DNA from: Nematostella vectensis
Taxonomy: Eukaryota > Cnidaria > Anthozoa > Actiniaria > Edwardsiidae
Reading direction: 5' to 3'
Length of the DNA stretch: 60,000 bases
NCBI RefSeq assembly: GCF_932526225.1
Contig: NC_064044.1
Location: 7,430,801 to 7,490,800 of the forward strand
The position numbers and the translations under genes are program-made. The notes under the pieces were generated by a model. That model did not search any database. It saw only the letters and a program-made list of their open reading frames with translations, and had not been told where the DNA came from. Every line of letters starts with the position of its first letter. Position 1 is the first letter of the stretch. Below are positions 21,801 to 33,800 of this stretch, piece after piece.

Positions 21801-24800
21801 CAAGTATTGAGCATGCGCGAATGCAAGAACGCAAAAAATCATGCAAAGACTGAGAGAAACATGCGTGTTCGCCAAATATTCACCTTCCGATAACTTCCCA
21901 CAACTCTCTGCGACACGCGTGTGAAACCGGGGTCAGGCGTCAAAATTGTTAACAAATTGGCAAAGTTTGTTTTTATCTTCGTTTTCACGCGCGCCGCAAA
22001 GAGTTGTGGGAAGATGTGGGGAAGGTTAATGGCGTGCAAACACGATCACTTCACTCATGGCTCCCTAGTACCTAGTCTCTACTCTTGTGCGTATTTGACT
22101 ACCGGTTAGACCGCAAATTGTACTGGAAAGAAAGATTCAATACAGAGCTTCTTCCGAGAAAGTTCTTTTACTCTAAGAGAATGAGCGTCAAAAAACACAA
22201 AAACTTCTTTTTGTGTTTTGTAGCGGGAAGCGTTCTGTCAGCCAATCCACGTGCGGATCTAGGGGTGGGCCGAGCAAGGCGCTACCCCCTATTTTTCAGG
22301 GGAGGATCTAGCTTTTCGCTAAAGGGGTTCGGCACAGTGACAAAGGAGATTTTTTTGTTACATATTACTTTCTGGCATTCCAAAAGGGGGGGGGGGGGGG
22401 GGGGGGTTAAACCCCCTTAACCCTCCCCCTAGATCCGCTACTGTTTTTGGATATTTGGCTTAAACACAACAAAAAATATAAGGAAATCCACGAATGAACA
22501 ATAAATACGCCCCCCTTTCCTGGATCCCTTGCTTCGGCCCCCCCTTTTTGGGGCCCCTGGATCCGCCCCTCACATAAATGCTGGTTCTTACGAGAGACGG
22601 AAGCGTAAGCGGAGACGGAAGCGCAAGAGTCTAATGTCGCGTGAGAACTGGCTTGACGTAAGCGAAAGAGAAGAATGGGAAGTTTTGATAATCTTACGTC
22701 TACATGCTACCTTTACGTCACGTGAAAACCAGATCGACGTAAGCATAAGTGAGACATAAGCATAAATTAATTAAACTCGGCGAGGAGGTTTGGGCACTAG
22801 CCTACGAACGGAGCATGCGTAAAACCTTGCGCTTACTTCGAGCCGGTTCTCACGCGACATAAGACTCTTACGCTTCCATCTCCGCTTACGCTTACGTCGT
22901 CGTGAGAACCAGCCTTAAGAAAAACGGCGTAGCTTAGATCCAAGATGACGAAAAATCGTTTAACAGCAGCTTATGACGAGTGCTAAGCTTCTATAACATA
23001 TTAGGGAACCATGAATGAACACTTCGTGCAAATGAAATTTGTAAAAAAATATCCCTGTGCTTCCCGCTCACACCCTCCTGTTAAATTGGTCTGCCTGTGG
23101 TATTTTGCAAAGAGAAAACCACAGGAAGACCAACCGATAAGCGTAAAGGTAGATTTTGGGAGCTGCACAGGGTTACATTTGACAAGAGCATGATATATAC
23201 GTAACTGTTTCCGGCCATCATAGTATGGGCCACTTTACGGAAAGCTTTGATCCGACCTAAAACAAAGCACATCACATGATGACAAAACTCCGACACGTGA
23301 CGTGATGGTCAAAGGGCACTTGCGCGCTTGTACTAGAAATAATGAAAAAAAAGGAATGAAACAAAGCAATTCAAAATCTTCCTAGAAAAATCTCCAAAAA
23401 GAATGGCATGCGGAGAATCTAATTGCTTTACTGTTTCCATTTTTATGCGAAACCTAAAAGTACTATTTTCAATCCATTTCCATCCGGTTAATGTTGGACG
23501 TTTATACCACATTCTTGTATTTATCTGAAAGGCCAAAGATCATTGAATAAACCTGGATGGGCATTTTGGTTATTCAATAAACAATAAAATCACAACGACA
23601 CAAGTACCCCTTTCGAAGGTTAAACACTTCACAGAACTACAGGCTTTATGCACAGGCTTCGCCTCTTACAGACGTCCTGCGTTCAATCAAGTCATATTAG
23701 CTTGAGAGCATACTGGCTTTTTTGTATTGGGGACTGTGAATTCCTTGTTACCGCCATTTTGTCAAAGTATCAGTGTGAAAAAGCATCATTTCCATTGGCT
23801 GATTCGCGGAAGACAATGCGATATGTCCGATTTTGGTCGATAAGGCATTGTGTTTTGTTTTCATTTCGAGATTTCGAGCACATTATGTGCCCTCGAATAT
23901 TAAATGCAATTAATAACAAATCGTTCAGAGGAAGACAATGGCTCTTTAATTGTATGGTCCCGTCTCTTACCGCACTTCATTTACTTGCATTATATAAAGG
24001 ACTCGCTAGGTAAGCATGCCCGTGTTACCACTTTCGTGATAGGGCTCACACACTTACTCGCACTCCTTCTTCTTAACTGTACGGAGTCCTTCGTATCTCG
24101 TGCAAATTTGCGCTAAACAAATACTAAATTTTCACGATATCTTCTCCCTTTTTGATAAAACAGGAGTGTTGCATATATCACTGTATTATAAGTTTTACAA
24201 ATCGTCGCGGGTATTGTTTTTTCTTGATATATATAATCAATTGCGTTATCAGTTTTCGTAGGCCGGATAAGTCGAATAACTTAAACATCACATCTCATAT
24301 ATAAGGTTTTTAGATCTAGCTTTAAATTTTTTTATTTTTGAGATATTAATTGACGATAAGACTTTACGATTGATATGGATTTTCGGAATATCGGACACTT
24401 TGTATTATATTCTTTATCAGGAATTGTTAGTTTTAGGTTACTGAAATTTACGTATTTTTAACGAAATGTTCAGTTGAGTAAAGTCAGAGTATGTGAGTAT
24501 GGAAAGAAGCGTCGTGAAAAGAATGAAAGATTGCTAGTTCAGCCAAAAGAAGATATATATGGGGGAAAAGCGCGCTTTAACACACGTACGAAGGTGTCCC
24601 GGGAACCCAGGGTTTTTCTTTATGTGCATTTCCCTTACAAAAAAAATTGTCCCTGGGAAACGACTCTTTTAGGAACTTCTAGCAACTTTGAATAAAAAGC
24701 TACGCATCTGATTGGCTGCACTGAATAGTGCGGCCAATCAAAGCGCTCGGTATTGTGACCGTTTATACAGCGATTTCCAGTCTCGGAAAGCCTGGCCGAA

Positions 24801-27800
24801 AGTTCTGACAAAGTTGTTCCCAGGAGACTTTTTCTAGTGTGAGTGATACCGTAAGACAGAAAAAAAAAACTGGGTTCCCGAGGATGGTACGAACGATGAA
24901 CATAGCAATGCAATAGAGAAGAATCTTCAGTGTAGCAAGACATTAAAAGGGACAAAAGAACAGCAAAGTTATAAAAACAGCACAAGGAATCATCAAAGTA
25001 AAAACCTCAATACTGATAAAGGGAAAGACAAAATTATACAATAAAATTACACAGAACATTAAAAGCCCCTACATAAATAATTTAACTAGTGGCACGTGAC
25101 CCAGTATTTTAAGAAATTGCAAATATGACCAGTGGGGGCGTGGCTGTGCCCCAAATATTTTCTTAATGTTCCTGTATTGTGCCCCCCCTGCCAATATTTT
25201 AAGCCTGCTACAGCTCTGAGCTAAGGCCGATGAGTCGTATTCATCGGCTAGGATACGTCTGGAAGTGATTGCCATTTTGATTGCTCGAGGTTTTAGGGGA
25301 GACAAAATGTATTGGGAGCACTTACGTCTGGAGCAGTCGCATTCACGAATCATTTCTGGATCTGTGATGGTGCTATGGCATGACTGACAGTAATACAACG
25401 CCCTAAAACCAAAAATAGAATGGATTAAAATAACGAATGTGTTATTGCGCAAATAGCGCTACCGTGGCCACCAATACAAAGAAGGGACCTTAAGCAACCA
25501 TGACGGCAACGCGGACGCCGATGGCAGAAAACAATGGAATTTGATGCAGAATTTATTAGCAGCACGTGGAAATGCGTTCTGTCTGATACATTTCAGCCGT
25601 TTTCCGTGGAACCACGACGTGAAAATTCAAATTCAATTGAGAACGCGGACGTTTGCACCGTAAACTACACTAACTATGTTCGCTGCTGTAGAAATAATGT
25701 CCTTAGTTAACTTTTGTCTGTCTCTGACTATAATGTTTTGCTTATACCATTGCAATTAAATTATTATTGATCGCCACGCGCGAAATCATCTTTTTTAATC
25801 AAGTGATCACGGTAGCACGCGTCGTATGAGATAGCACGTTTCTCGCATCCTTATTGGTTTACTTCAGAAAGCTGTCAAGTGATCACGGTAGCGCGCGTCG
25901 TATCAGATAGCACGTTTCACGCATCCTTATTGGCTTACTCCAGAAAACGGTCCAGTTATCACGGTAGCGCGCGTCGTATCAGATAGCACGTTTCTCGCAT
26001 CCTTATTGGGTTACTTCACAAAACTGTCCAGGTGGCCACGGTAGCGCGCGTCGTATCAGATAGCACGTTTCTCACATCCTTATTGGGTTACTTCACAAAA
26101 CTGTCCAGGTGGCCACGGTAGGGCGTGTCGTATCAGATAGCACGTTTCTTGCATCTTTATTGGTTTACTTCACAAGACTGTCAAGGTGGCCACGGTAGCG
26201 CGCGTCGTATCAGATAGCACGTTTCTCGCATTCTTATTGGGTTACTTCACAAAACTGTCCAGGTGGCCACGGTAGCGCGCGTCGTATCAGATAGCACGTT
26301 TCTCGCATCCTTATTGGCTTACTTCACAAGACTGTCAAGGTGGCCACGGTAGCGCGCGTCGTATCAGAAAGCACGTTTCTCGCATCCTTATTGGCTTACT
26401 TCACCAAACTACTGTGGCCACGCTTAGCACGCCTCGCACAGTGAGAGAAAATTTTGTTTCGGAAATAAATTTATATCAAATAGTTTACTAGATATACCTT
26501 TTGACTTCGTGTGAAGATCCCGCGAGAAAATATCCCCTTGTATTGCTGGCAATTGTCATAGACTTCTCTGAAGGGTTTACCGCAAACCTAATTAAACACA
26601 AACAATAAAGAGAAAATACGGTATATCAATATTTTCACTTTAAGGGACCCAGTTGTCTTTGCGGACGCTCATAAAATTTTCCAATAAATATGCGATAAGA
26701 ATATAAATAGTCGAAAATATCATTAATAGCCTCCCATATCAGCCGATAGAAATTATTTCTTTCCCATGCCAGGAGTGACAGGGAATCTTTAATAAGCTAT
26801 TCTTACTTACGTCTTTTCTCCGTCGGATTTGGTTATTTCCACGGCAATCAACAGCAGATTTAATTTTTCGAAACAGATTCTACAGAAGCAAAAACACACT
26901 TTTTAAAATGCGATTCAAGATTCGACCTATTGGCTACCCTAGTTCACTTAAAACTGGTAGTCGACCCTGCGAAATTTTCGTCTTTGATCTCGTTTCTGAG
27001 TCTACTACTGGTTTTTGGTAAACCATATTTAGACTCTGGTAAACGAACACGACTATTTGGGTACTTTGATTAATTCTTGGCCACCCTAGAATGTCTATAG
27101 TTCCGTTCCTTTGTTAGGAACTACCCAGTCATACAGGACCTTCTTTCTTTACAACGATAGACGGGTTAACATCCCTAAATAGTGCGAGCATATAGTGCTG
27201 CGTTGCCGACAACTTTTAAAACTTTTCGCAATCTAAAAACCATACCAAGATACTCCCTCATTAACTCAAATAAATCCTGGTGTTACAATGTAAACTAACG
27301 GTTTTACTCTATCAAAGCACTCTTGGATCCCGACAAAAACTCGGCATGCGTTCGTAAAACCAAGCCCCCAATCATAATGTAACGATTAACTAACTCTAAT
27401 GTCCGTAAACCGTTCGTCACTTACTCGGCGACTTGCTTGAATTTCATGCCTTTGAACGTTGACGCAAGCGTCTCCGTGTACATCTCACAGTTAGTACCCC
27501 GGATGTACCATGTGCGCCAGGTATCTTCTTGTTCCGTGCTCTGGGGGGAGGGAGGGTAGGGAGAAGCTTACCATCGCTATATTAATATATTCGTTTATAG
27601 TCTTTATATGGTAACGGACTTATGTGAAGTCCAGGTTTCCCTGAGTACAAAGTGGATTGTCCGACGGAGACTGTTTCTCCGAAGTATTTCGAAGATCTGA
27701 TGTCAATAATTTTTTGAGAGTGAAAACAAATATTGGATTTCCAAATAAGACAAGTAGAATTGAACCTGAGAAAATTTTGTAACTCGACAAAGTTTGTTAA

Positions 27801-30800
27801 GGCAAGAAACGCCACATACTAACGCCACTACTAAGGTAGTGCGGACCAGCACAAGTCTCCTTTGAACTTGTCTAAAATTTTCTACGAAAAGTTCAACTTA
27901 AACCATTATCGAAGATATCAGAAGTTGGATATATAATTTCCATCAGGACCCCGATGACTCTAACTTGGATAACCCGAGCCTTGGCTCTCCTAGAGTCAGG
28001 TAATAGGGAATTTAAGCAACTACGACGGCGACGGCAGAGAGAACGTAAAAACCAAAAAAGCTTTCATGCTTAGCGCACAATTCAAAACTAGTTTTGATAA
28101 ATTTCACTCGTTTTTGGAGTACCCCAAAATTATAGACAAATCTAGAACCTTATTTCTAACATAGCAAACACGGTAGTATAGTTTTCAGCGCACACGTTCC
28201 CGTCCTCGCTAGACCGTGAAACTTTCTGCCGTCGCCGTTCGCGTTGCCGTGGTCGTTGCTTAAATTCCCTAATTTTAGGACCTAGAGAACATACCGATTC
28301 ATTTGATCTCATCGAGAAGACGTTTGCGAGCAAGGTGGAGAAGCCAGGAGACAAACAGCTCTGTGCGATAAACCCAAGCTTAAGCTAAAAATATAAAAAA
28401 GAGAATAAAATTAAGTGAGTATCACATGATGATGGGGTAAGGTGTATGGAACAGGTTGGACGCAAAAACCTTCCCTACACTCACCTCTCCATCACAGACC
28501 ACATCGTCACCCAGCTTCTAGCTATCATAGCTTAACCTTCTAGCTAACAATGCACACTTGGCTAACCTAGCAAAAACCTTCCCTACACTCACCTCTCCAT
28601 CACAGACCACATCTTCACTCAGCTTCTAGCTATCATAGCTTAACCTTCTAGCTAAACAAAGCACACTTGGCTAACCTAGCAAAAACCTTCCCAAGACTCA
28701 CCTCTCCAACACAAACCACATCGTCACCGAGCTTCGGGTCCCAAGATGGGATGTTGAGTAGATACGACTGAGAAAACGAGACGCATATCAACTATTTAGC
28801 AAGGAATGTTGGTAAAAAGGTCCAAAGGGGAGAGCGGAGACGGGTATTAGAGGATCCATACGCCACGAGGCACGAAAAGGCATGGTACATTAGAAATTAA
28901 ATATAGGATTTATACTGCTGTCTGCATAAGTCCAGCGTCGTAGAATAACACAGCAAAGCTAGACGCAGGAATAGAGGGAGTGACGCATAGCAATCATATA
29001 GAAGATGGCCAGTAGTTGACGATTTTTAGCTGTCTGGTTTTGGGCTTCTTTAAGTGTTCTTAGTGCCAACCATAGCTACTCGCTTGTGACTGAGACATCA
29101 TCACCAGGAGCTATCGGATCAGTTTTTTATCGGCTTCGATATTTATTTACATAGCCGCAACAAGCCTCAAATTAGAAGGAGGGAGCACGGCATAGAAACA
29201 CTTAGAAAACATTTTAGGGGGGGGGAGGCACAGTCACGCTCCTACTGGTCATTTCCTTATAATTACTATAAATATTTAAGGGGGGGAGGGCACGTGCCCC
29301 CACTGCCCACACCCTGCTATGGCCCTGACTTACCTTGTTGTGAAACTGCAATAACTGGATGATAACCCGGATCTCGGGGTGATAATTCTTGACGGCAACA
29401 ACTCTGAGAAATGCCAAAAATATTATGAACCACTAGAACCAAATTGACCGTTATAATGATGCATGATGCTTCTTTGCATCGCAGTTTATCTGTATTTTAT
29501 TGTATAACTAGAAAAACTAGATGGTCTGTGTAGGCGTGGTGTAGACAAGCTATAAATCAACACATGGTTGAAAAAGTGTGTTGAACGCCTCTGTAAAACA
29601 GAGTATTTGCGGTGACGTTTCGAGCGTTAGCTATTTGTCTGAGCAAAAGGACCACCTGCTCGGACAAAGGGTAACGCTTGAAACGTCACCGCAAATACTC
29701 TGTTTCACAGTTTCCACCTTGTGTTGGTTTATAGATTATCTGTCTATCTTATCATTGTATAATGATTGACGGTAGTCATGGTTACCTCATGATGTTTTCT
29801 TCGTCCTCTTTGTCAGGTGAGGCACAGCTTTTGTTACAAAGAACAAGACACGCATCTGCCCTCAGCATCTTGAAATAACCCAAACAAGTTCGGCATTAGT
29901 AGCAAGCTGGATGTTTAACCCATGCAATCTCTAAGTGGTCCCAGCTTCGATCCTTCGTTACACCAAGAACCAAGAGAATGGCGCTATTGCTCAGTGGTGA
30001 AAGCTTCGCTTCTCGAGCAAGAGAAGAGAGGAATTTCAAACCAGGTTCAGGAAAACGGCTCGGATGACTGCGCTAGATAGAGGTGTCATCTCGCTAACGA
30101 TACCAAGCTTTTTAAACAGGGATTTTTTAAAGCAACACTGTAAAAGGTGGAGTCCATCTCAATTGTCTTTATTGGCCGCATGCCGTAATTGCTCGAATAA
30201 GCTACACGGCGCTGTTTTTGTTTTTCATTTCCCGGCGAGGCGCTTAATTTAAATCTATCGTCACTGAACCATAACAAATCAAGTTTTCAATGATAATGTT
30301 ATAGCTGGGAGTAGACAGTTTTCGTTGTTTCCCTAACGTACAGTTCCCCTCTTCTCGGATTCCACAAAGTGCAACACGTTCAGGCGATGTGCTTATTCCG
30401 GGGAGGCCTTTATTTATTCCAGCAACTACGGTACCAAAATGGGCCAAAATAACACTTCTACCCTACAGACGTCACACACATGATGTATATCGATATGACG
30501 ATCTAATAGTTTTACCTTAACTCGCCTACAGTCCTCGGCGGACAAAACCGTCCCGATGAAGTACGACACGTGGACAAAATTTTTCTTGATTATTCGTTCC
30601 AGCTCCGGATCAGGGAAAGTTCTACAAAAGAAATTCCAAGGGTGTTATAACTGAAAACATGCTGCGCACAGATACTTCCTTGATATTTCGGAATTCCTTA
30701 TACTTGAACCCAAAAGTGTGTGTGTTGGAAGACGGATCGCGAGTTTGAAAGTATTGTGACCTGTAGTGTTTAATCTATACTTCGATTTCTAGTTCTCCGC

Positions 30801-33800
30801 GTTTTACCTCCCAAACATTAAAATGGTAAAACATTAAAATGTTTTACCGGTCCTATTCGCCATGACTTGCCTCCCCATTCCTCGACTTCTATTTCTCCCT
30901 GACACCCCCCCCCCCCCCCCGCCTCCTCCGAGTTCTCCGAGTCCATAGGCGTCTTACCTTCCCAAGATGACCACATTAGTGTTAATATTTGACCGGTCCT
31001 CGTGGAGAAAATCTCTTAAGAAATTATCAACAGTATCTTGTGTGATGTGCCCGCAGATCACGATATGTCTGCAAAAAAAAAAAAAAAAAAAATACAAATG
31101 AGGTCCAGGTTGCATAAAAAGGTTAACTGCGCAGAGACATATACAGTGAAAACCCGCATGTAAGAATCTAGTGATAAGATCCTATGGGAAGAGATTTTGG
31201 ATGTTGATACATATGAAAAAAAAACGTTGTCGTGTTGGGGGTCTGGTACCGGGGAATTTTAGTTTCTTTTCAAATACTTTCTCCGTTGACTAAAGATGGT
31301 CACAGTTAGTGTTTTTCTCTTCTGTTTAGAAGTCATAAAGTTTACGGGGCACCTGCGGTACGGCAACCTTAAAATCATGCAGTTCTTCAAAATAAGGAAT
31401 ATATTAGTTTCCTTATATGAAGTGACCGCGTTTGTCAAAAACGACGATTAAGGGTTCTTATATGAAATGTTACTCTGTACTATATTATTTGGCTGCCTGC
31501 AAAAATATCAATATAAAAAGGAGTTAAGGGCAAAACTCGAAATGGGTTTGAGCTTTAAATGCAAACATAACAACAAACTTACTTTCTTCCCTCGGCTATT
31601 TTGTACGTCGCGTGGTAGGGTGTGTGAGAGGCGAAATACTCCATGAAGTACGGAATGTGCGTTGCAAAAATACCCTGAAACACACGGGTAAAAATGTCAG
31701 GTTACCTGTGATTTTGGCGGGAAATGTCACGCGGGGGCGATCAAGCAGCAGCCTCGGACACAAGGCATTTACATTGAATTGCTATTTTACTCCCAAAATA
31801 AGAAGCCCCTGGATAACAACTCTGCCAAAACATTAAACATAATTGAAGTAAACAGCCCTTCTCGTCGTTTCAGATTTAAATAATTTTGTGGGGAGCCTGT
31901 GTTTTTGGCGGGAAATAGCGACGCGCGCGCCACTTACCAGGCCTATGCAGATGAATATCATCATGATAAATCTTCCAACGTAGGTATTAGGCGAGTAGTC
32001 ACCATAACCAACTGTTGACATCGTTACCTGTGCGTACAATGCAGTCAATGGCTTGTCCGGGGCATGGGGTGTTTATGGAGTCAACGGCGGGCCCCGTGGA
32101 GGGAGGGGGAGGGAGGGATGAAAGAAGAGGGGGGGGGGGGGGAGGTGAGAGTAGTCACCGTAACCAACTGTTGACTTCGTAGCCTGTGCGTACAATGCAG
32201 TCAGGGGCTTGTCCGGGGTGGGTATAGTTTGAGTGTTTATGGAGTCAACGGCGGGCCCCGGGGAGGGGGGGATGAAAGAAGGGGGGGGTAAGGGTGGCTG
32301 GTTAGGGAGTCTCTATATTGTGTTATGCAGGCCTGGTTACTGATAGCCATATGGTGCACCCCCCTTGGCCGCCAAAAAGTGTGTAATTTCTTTTTAAAGG
32401 ATCGTGGGCTATTATTTCCCCACATGATGCATATGGCTGTTTGTTTTTGCCACTTGTTTTGTTAAACATTTTTAAAACAACTATTTCTGTGACAGAGACG
32501 GACCACGTTGTGTGCCCAAATGACCAGACCTCCTCCTAGAGATTACCAAGACACAGCCAATTCTTGCCTTACGGGCTTCACGCTATTACGGATACCTCGT
32601 TAATACGGACAGATTAGAAATACAAACTTCCACGAGAACGAATTGCAAAGAAAGGACCATATTATGTTCCCAAAGATGTCCGTCATACTAGATTTAGCTG
32701 TATGTCCACACATTTCCTGCTTACCACAAGTAGGTAGATGCACTCGTAGTAGTTCCAATCCTGGCGCACCGAGAAATCCCATGGGTCCCCTGTGTTTTCA
32801 AGCTACGACAACAAGTTGGAAAGAGTTGGATCAGATGGATGAATGAACGAGTAGTATGTATGGAAACTTCCCCTTGAGTTCGCCTCCGTGAAAGAATTGA
32901 ATACACCTATTTCAAAGAAGACTGCACTCGAGAATCCATGATCCGTACAATCCGCAATGATTCACTGTTAACTTAATGTATGGCTAACGACTAATAGATT
33001 CTCCTGTACATGTGGATTTTGGGTTCCTGTGGATTCTCCTGTGTAGGTCTTATTTGGGAAAGGTGCATTAATCCATGTCAGTCCAAGTCTTCCGTTCCGT
33101 TCTGTTTTCCGCTGATCTAAAATTGACGTACGAAGTGAAGTTTACAGATGAAGTTAAAAAAATGCTGCCAGAGTGCTTCTTTTGCGGAGTTTAGGGGTCA
33201 TATTCCCCTTCGTCCGCATTTTTGATCAGCTGTGGCCCGCCAATCTGTGGCATTTTGGGTGCGCGCGCAACATCGAGAAAACGGTCTATTCTACGTTGTC
33301 AAATAAAACACATAATCTACTATACAACGTTTGGCTTTAACTAAAATATTTGAAACCTGTTGTTAATCAAAGGAACAGTTCTCAACGACAAAGAGAAAGA
33401 ACATATGCGCATGCGCGTGCTCTGGCAAAAGCAAACACAAACGGCAATGGCACTTGTCTTAGCTGTCTCGTTCAACTAATTCAACAGGGTACCCACCAAA
33501 TGGACCAAGCCTCCAAATGCGAATAGAAGTGCTAATAAATTCCCAAGCATCTTTGCAAGGGTGCTGCCAGAGCTAAAAGAACACAAGAGATTCAATCAAG
33601 TAATAAATTAAGGAAACGAAATCACCAGTATCTCTAAAGAAACTTACCTTGAAGATACAAGCCCCAATATCTGTAAGATGTCAGACAGTTTGATGAAAAT
33701 CATGGCTCTTAGAAAACGCAGCCCTGAAACAGCGAGTTATTTTTTTAAGAATGGAATTCATGGAGTAATTTAGATCATTAAGGCCGAGAACGATTTAGAT

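Noticed and set aside
25069-25452. 127-codon minus-strand ORF taken as one gene
   Set aside because: Only 25326-25402 is coding (exon 19, bounded by splice sites). The rest is intron and an R2 repeat.
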